DNA of 64,000 bases from Stella humosa (GTDB taxonomy: Bacteria > Pseudomonadota > Alphaproteobacteria > ATCC43930 > Allostellaceae). The notes beneath the pieces were generated by a model. It was not told the origin of the DNA. It did no database searches and saw only the letters and a program-made list of their open reading frames with translations. This document shows positions 60,724 to 64,000 of this stretch, piece by piece (within the stretch, counting starts at the first letter, position 1; each line of letters begins with the position of its first letter). Location: positions 3,174,001-3,238,000 of the forward strand of contig NZ_AP019700.1 in the NCBI RefSeq assembly GCF_006738645.1, in the 5' to 3' direction. Position numbers and translations under genes: made by a program.

Positions 60724-61827
60724 TCAGGCGAGGCGGCTGACTTGGTAGGTGGATTGCTCCAGCCACTCGGGCGAAATCTCCACGCCCCAGCCGGGCTCGC
60801 TCGGGATCGTCACCTTGCCGTCGACGACGTCGAAAGGTGGATTGCGGAACAGGCGATCCTGCCAGGGATAGTAGTCCAGCCCCTCGATCGAGAATTCCAG
60901 ATAGTCGCCGGCGTTCGGGATGGCGCCCAGCAGGTGCATGGTGAAGACCGTCACCATCGACAGGTTGGCGCTGTGCGGCGTGCAGGGCAGGCCGGCCGCC
61001 GCCCCCATCGCCGCCACCCGCATCGTCCGCGTCAGCCCGCCCAGGTAGCAGACGTCGGGCTGGATGATGTCGACCGCCCCCATCTCGATCATGTGGCGCC
61101 AGGTCGGGATCATGCAATCCTGCTCGCCGCCGGTGACGTCGAGCGACAGGGCGTCGCGCACCTGCTTGGTCTGCTCCAGTTCCCAGTAGGGGCACGGCTC
61201 CTCGAAATGGCAGACGCCATGGTCTTCCAGCATCCGCCCGACCTCGATGGCGCGGGCCGGGCTGAAGCCGCTGTTGCCGTCCACCAGCAGGGCCACATCG
61301 TCGCCCAGCGCCTTGCGCACCGTGGGCACGATCGCCTCGGTCCGGCCCGGCCATTCGTCGATGTCGTGGCCGCATTCCGCGCCGACGCGGAACTTGAAGG
61401 CGTCGAACCCATGGGCGTCGCGCAGGCGCAGCAGCCGGTCGGCCTCCTGCTCGGGCGTGATGTCGCGCTTCATCGACGAGGCGTAGGCGCGGATGGCGCG
61501 CGGCTTGCCGCCGATCAATTCGCACACGCTCTTGCCCTCCACCTTGCCGCGCAGGTCCCACAGCGCGGTGTCGAGCCCGGTCATGGCCCGGCGCAGGTAG
61601 GAGCCCGGGAATTTGTGCTCCTTCTCGGGGATGCGGCGCATCAGCCCGTCGATGTCGGTGGCATCCTGGCCCAGCGACCAGGGGGCGACCTGGCGGTGCA
61701 TGACCAGCGAGGTGATGTCGGCATTGTAGGGCGAGACCTGGCCCCAGCCCTGGGCGCCGTCGTCGCCCGTCACACGGACGAAGCCGACGAACTCGTTGCA
61801 AAAGGTCTCGATGCTGCTGATCTTCAT
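60724..61827 (-). CDS. Enolase-superfamily (mandelate racemase-like) enzyme
   Basis: A 367-aa second enolase-superfamily enzyme, not closely similar to the first. The active-site set is Lys145-x-Arg147 (AFKFRVG), Asp183 (LVDGNSG), Glu209 or Glu210 (HFEEP), Glu235 (TGGEQD), Asp258 (QPDVCYLGG) and His285 (TPHSA). The K-x-R pair and a His base point to sugar-acid dehydratase or racemase chemistry. It is divergent from the MocR gene, with box A between them. Confidence 0.87.
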   Translation of the reverse strand: MKISSIETFCNEFVGFVRVTGDDGAQGWGQVSPYNADITSLVMHRQVAPWSLGQDATDIDGLMRRIPEKEHKFPGSYLRRAMTGLDTALWDLRGKVEGKSVCELIGGKPRAIRAYASSMKRDITPEQEADRLLRLRDAHGFDAFKFRVGAECGHDIDEWPGRTEAIVPTVRKALGDDVALLVDGNSGFSPARAIEVGRMLEDHGVCHFEEPCPYWELEQTKQVRDALSLDVTGGEQDCMIPTWRHMIEMGAVDIIQPDVCYLGGLTRTMRVAAMGAAAGLPCTPHSANLSMVTVFTMHLLGAIPNAGDYLEFSIEGLDYYPWQDRLFRNPPFDVVDGKVTIPSEPGWGVEISPEWLEQSTYQVSRLA

Positions 61828-61880
61828 GGCTTGACCCGCGCCCGCCTGGGTAACCGGAAGCCGCGATCCTTTCGCCGGAA

Positions 61881-61924
61881 TGGACGGGACAAAAGGTCCA
61901 CTCTCGACCTATCGTGATACCATT
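61881..61924 (-). promoter_or_regulatory. MocR-type box A, between the enolase and the MocR gene
   Basis: Read toward the enolase gene: AATGGTAT, 16 bases, TGGACCTTTTGTCCCGTCCA. Contains the inverted pair TGGAC and GTCCA in the proximal part. It lies 53 nt before the enolase start and 25 nt before the MocR start, so one box can serve both divergent genes. Confidence 0.72.
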
Positions 61925-61949
61925 CTGGATGGCCGCGGAGGATCGGCGG

Positions 61950-63467
61950 ATGGTCAAGCGCGCGGGCGGGGCGTTGCTGCTGTCGATCGAGATCGACCAT
62001 GCCTCCCCGCGACCGGTCGGGACCCAGCTCTATTCGGCGCTGCGCGAGCTCATGCTGTCGGGCGCCATCGCTGGCGGCGAGCGGCTGCCCGCGACGCGAA
62101 CGCTGGCGAACGAGCTGGGCGTGTCGCGCACCACCGTCATTCACGCCTTCGACCGGCTGATCGCCGAGGGGCTGATCGAATCCCGCGTCGGCGCCGGCAG
62201 CTTCGTCAGTGGCGCCCTCAATTCCGACCGGCCGCAGCAGCCGCCCGACGCCGGCCGCAGCGGCACCAGCCGGCGCGAGCCGCGCCTGTCGCGGGCCATG
62301 GCCTGGGCGGTCGACCGCTTCGGCCCCCGTCCCCGCCTGCCCCACCAGCCAAGGCCCTTCGTCACCGCGTTGCCCGCCTTCGACGCCTTCCCGATGGCGC
62401 AGTGGGCGCGCCTGATGGCCAAGCACTGGCGGGCCGACCGCACCGAGGTGATGGGCTATGGCGAGCCGTCCGGCCATGCCGGCCTGCGCCGGGCGATCGC
62501 CGGCCACCTGCGCTCGAACCGTGGCATCCCCTGCGAAGCGGATGAAATCTTCATCGTCGGCGGCGCGCAGCAGGCGTTCCACCTGGTGGGCAGCGTGCTG
62601 CTCGACCCGGGCGACCGGGTGTGGTTCGAGAACCCAGGCGCCATCGGTGCGCGCAACAGCCTGCTCGCCTGCGGCGCCGACCTGGTGCCGGTGCCGGTCG
62701 ACCGCGAGGGGCTGCGGGTCGACGACGGGCTGGCGCTGGCCCGCGACTTCCGCCTGGCCTTCGTCACGCCCTCGCACCAGCAGCCGCTGGGCCACATCAT
62801 GAGCCTGGAGCGCCGCTTTGCGCTGCTGAGTGCCGCCGAGCAGGCCGGCGCCTGGATCGTCGAGGACGACTATGACGGCGAGTTCTTCTTCGGCCGCCGG
62901 CCGCTGCCGACCCTGAAGAGCGTCGACCGCACCGGCCTCGTCATCTATGTCGGCACCTTCAGCAAGTCGCTGTTCCCGTCGCTGCGGCTGGGCTTCATGC
63001 TGGTGCCGGGCGACCTGGTGGAGACGTTCCGCCGGGTGGCCGCCGCCTTCGTGCCGGGCGTGCCGTCCAGCATCCAGGCGGCCGTGGCCGAGTTCATCGA
63101 CGAGGGCCATTTCGCCACCCACATCCGCCGGATGCGCCGCATCTACCAGGAGCGGCATGGCGCACTCTGCGAGGCTGCCGCCCGCCAACTGGGGGGCCTG
63201 CTGGACGTCGTGCCGACCGACAGCGGTTTGCACACGACCGGGCACCTGCCGCCGCACCTGTCGGAGCTGGCCGTCGCCGCCGCCGCCGACGCCCAGCGGA
63301 TCACCGTGTCGCCGATCGCCCGCTTCTCGATCGAGCCCACGGCGGTGAACGGTCTGGTGCTGGGATTCGGCGGCGTGAAGCCACCCGCGATCCGCGCCGG
63401 GGTCGAGGTTCTGGCCCGCGTCCTGGAAGACCTGGCCCGGCCGGCACGGCGACGCGCCACCGGATGA
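61950..63467 (+). CDS. MocR-type (GntR-aminotransferase fusion) transcriptional regulator
   Basis: A 505-aa regulator. Residues 10-85 are a GntR-type winged helix (LYSALRELMLSGAIAGGERL, TRTLANELGVSRTTVIHAF). Residues 130-495 are a fold-type I PLP aminotransferase-like domain with Asp in VEDDYDGEF and the PLP-binding Lys339 in FSKSLFPSLRLGF. Members bind an amine or PLP adduct and control adjacent catabolic genes. I chose the start at 61950 with GGAGGA upstream; ATG 61914 or 61929 are possible. It is likely controlling the ABC operon, the enolase, itself and the GMC enzyme through boxes A, B and C. Confidence 0.88.
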   Translation: MVKRAGGALLLSIEIDHASPRPVGTQLYSALRELMLSGAIAGGERLPATRTLANELGVSRTTVIHAFDRLIAEGLIESRVGAGSFVSGALNSDRPQQPPDAGRSGTSRREPRLSRAMAWAVDRFGPRPRLPHQPRPFVTALPAFDAFPMAQWARLMAKHWRADRTEVMGYGEPSGHAGLRRAIAGHLRSNRGIPCEADEIFIVGGAQQAFHLVGSVLLDPGDRVWFENPGAIGARNSLLACGADLVPVPVDREGLRVDDGLALARDFRLAFVTPSHQQPLGHIMSLERRFALLSAAEQAGAWIVEDDYDGEFFFGRRPLPTLKSVDRTGLVIYVGTFSKSLFPSLRLGFMLVPGDLVETFRRVAAAFVPGVPSSIQAAVAEFIDEGHFATHIRRMRRIYQERHGALCEAAARQLGGLLDVVPTDSGLHTTGHLPPHLSELAVAAAADAQRITVSPIARFSIEPTAVNGLVLGFGGVKPPAIRAGVEVLARVLEDLARPARRRATG

Positions 63468-63510
63468 TTGGTATGGCCGAATGTCGAGATTGGACCTCGC
63501 CGGGCCGCCA
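63467..63510 (+). promoter_or_regulatory. MocR-type box C, upstream of the GMC oxidoreductase
   Basis: Read toward the GMC gene: ATTGGTAT, exactly 16 bases, TGGACCT, matching the cores of boxes A and B (15 of 15 core bases apart from one). The rest of the proximal half is divergent (11 of 20 identical to A). It begins at the MocR stop and ends 21 nt before the likely GTG start. Confidence 0.6.
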
Positions 63511-63531
63511 ATCCCGACCAATCCTGCCGCG

Positions 63532-64000
63532 GTGAGCGAACATGACTTCATCATCGTCGGCGCCGGCTCGGCCGGCTGCGTCCTGGCGAACCGACTGACC
63601 GCCAGCGGTCGCTTCCGCGTCCTGCTGCTGGAGGCCGGCGGCAGCGACCGGCGCTTCTGGCTGCAGGTGCCGATCGGCTACGGCAAGTCCTTCTTCAACC
63701 CGGCCGTCAACTGGATGTACCGCACCGAGCCGGACCCGGTGCTGGACGGCCGCCAGGGCTACTGGCCGCGCGGCAAGGTGCTGGGCGGGTCCAGCGCCAT
63801 CAACGCCATGGTCCATATCCGGGGCCAGGCGGCCGACTTCGACGATTGGGAGGCGGCCGGCAATCCCGGCTGGGGCTGGTCCGGCGTTCTGCCCTACTTC
63901 AAGCGGTCGGAGGACAATGGCGCGGGCCCGGACGCCTGGCGGGCAACCGGCGGGCCGCTCCACATCACCGGCATCGAGCGTGAGCGGCACCCCGTCTGCG
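63532..64000 (+). CDS. GMC-family oxidoreductase (choline-dehydrogenase-like), cut by the window end
   Basis: The first 156 codons of a flavin-dependent alcohol/choline dehydrogenase-type enzyme. The FAD-binding DFIIVGAGSAGCVLANRL opens at residue 4. GMC signature 1 follows near residue 80 (RGKVLGGSSAINAMVHIRGQ). I favour GTG 63532 (MSEHDFIIVG); an in-frame ATG at 63481 lies inside box C and would add 17 residues. It probably oxidises a hydroxyl of the compound brought in by the polyamine-type transporter. The 3' end is outside the window. Confidence 0.88.
   Translation, partial: MSEHDFIIVGAGSAGCVLANRLTASGRFRVLLLEAGGSDRRFWLQVPIGYGKSFFNPAVNWMYRTEPDPVLDGRQGYWPRGKVLGGSSAINAMVHIRGQAADFDDWEAAGNPGWGWSGVLPYFKRSEDNGAGPDAWRATGGPLHITGIERERHPVC

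Noticed and set aside
13-64000. tRNA, rRNA, riboswitch or insertion-sequence features
   Set aside because: None recognised by eye. A covariance-model scan would be decisive, and I could not run one.

Overview
The window is a very GC-rich stretch with dense, overlapping genes, GTG as well as ATG starts and almost no non-coding sequence. Gene content (HWE-type CheB/CheR kinase, core-MetE protein, OpgC, many ABC uptake systems, two enolase-superfamily enzymes, a T1SS with RTX substrates) suggests a free-living alphaproteobacterium, perhaps Rhodospirillales-like. That placement is an inference from gene families only. No rRNA, tRNA, CRISPR array or insertion sequence was recognised.

Layout. 1-2.3 kb: HAD hydrolase, then an RHH regulator plus PHB-depolymerase-type esterase under a 38-bp palindrome. 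2.4-8.6 kb (minus): gamma-glutamyltransferase homologue, an SsuABC/TauABC-type transporter with two permeases, and a core-MetE methyltransferase. 8.6-11.1 kb: two GNAT acetyltransferases flanking a DmpA-type P1 peptidase, then an AhpD-like protein. 11.2-15 kb: REC-MarR response regulator and a multipass PAS histidine kinase. 15-17.8 kb: cysD-cysNC sulfate activation. 17.8-36.4 kb: a surface and secretion island with glycosyltransferases, two class I methyltransferase-fold proteins, a Tat-exported barrel-like protein, a five-gene RTX/glycosyltransferase/T1SS operon and a divergent serralysin-like RTX protease. 36.5-41.1 kb: MFS-hydrolase fusion, bicupin, VapBC pair, YbaK deacylase, membrane protein. 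41.3-50 kb (plus): one catabolic operon with an enolase, a complete peptide/opine-type ABC transporter, NAD-epimerase, RidA and cupin. 50-53.3 kb: esterase, OpgC, membrane protein; YHS protein. 53.5-56.7 kb: a 1054-residue CheB-CheR-HWE kinase. 56.7-64 kb: a polyamine-type ABC operon, a second enolase, a MocR-type regulator and a truncated GMC oxidoreductase.

Two systems stand out. First, the last 7 kb looks like one regulon. The same bipartite box (AATGGTAT or ATTGGTAT, exactly 16 bases, TGGACCT or TGGCCCT) lies upstream of the ABC operon, of the enolase (divergent from the MocR gene) and of the GMC oxidoreductase, in the same orientation to all three. Second, the 27.6-35.0 kb operon joins an 18-repeat RTX protein, a glycosyltransferase with an N-terminal transposase-like HTH, the T1SS ABC and HlyD components, and a membrane-anchored coiled-coil protein whose N-terminal domain recurs in two neighbouring glycosyltransferases.

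Caution: at least three, probably four, genes (GT2-GT4 fusion, hlyD, 5' end of a potB-like gene, 3' end of the GGT homologue) are each restored by one single-base change. This points to indel errors in the assembly or to recent decay, and exact ends of those genes should be read accordingly.
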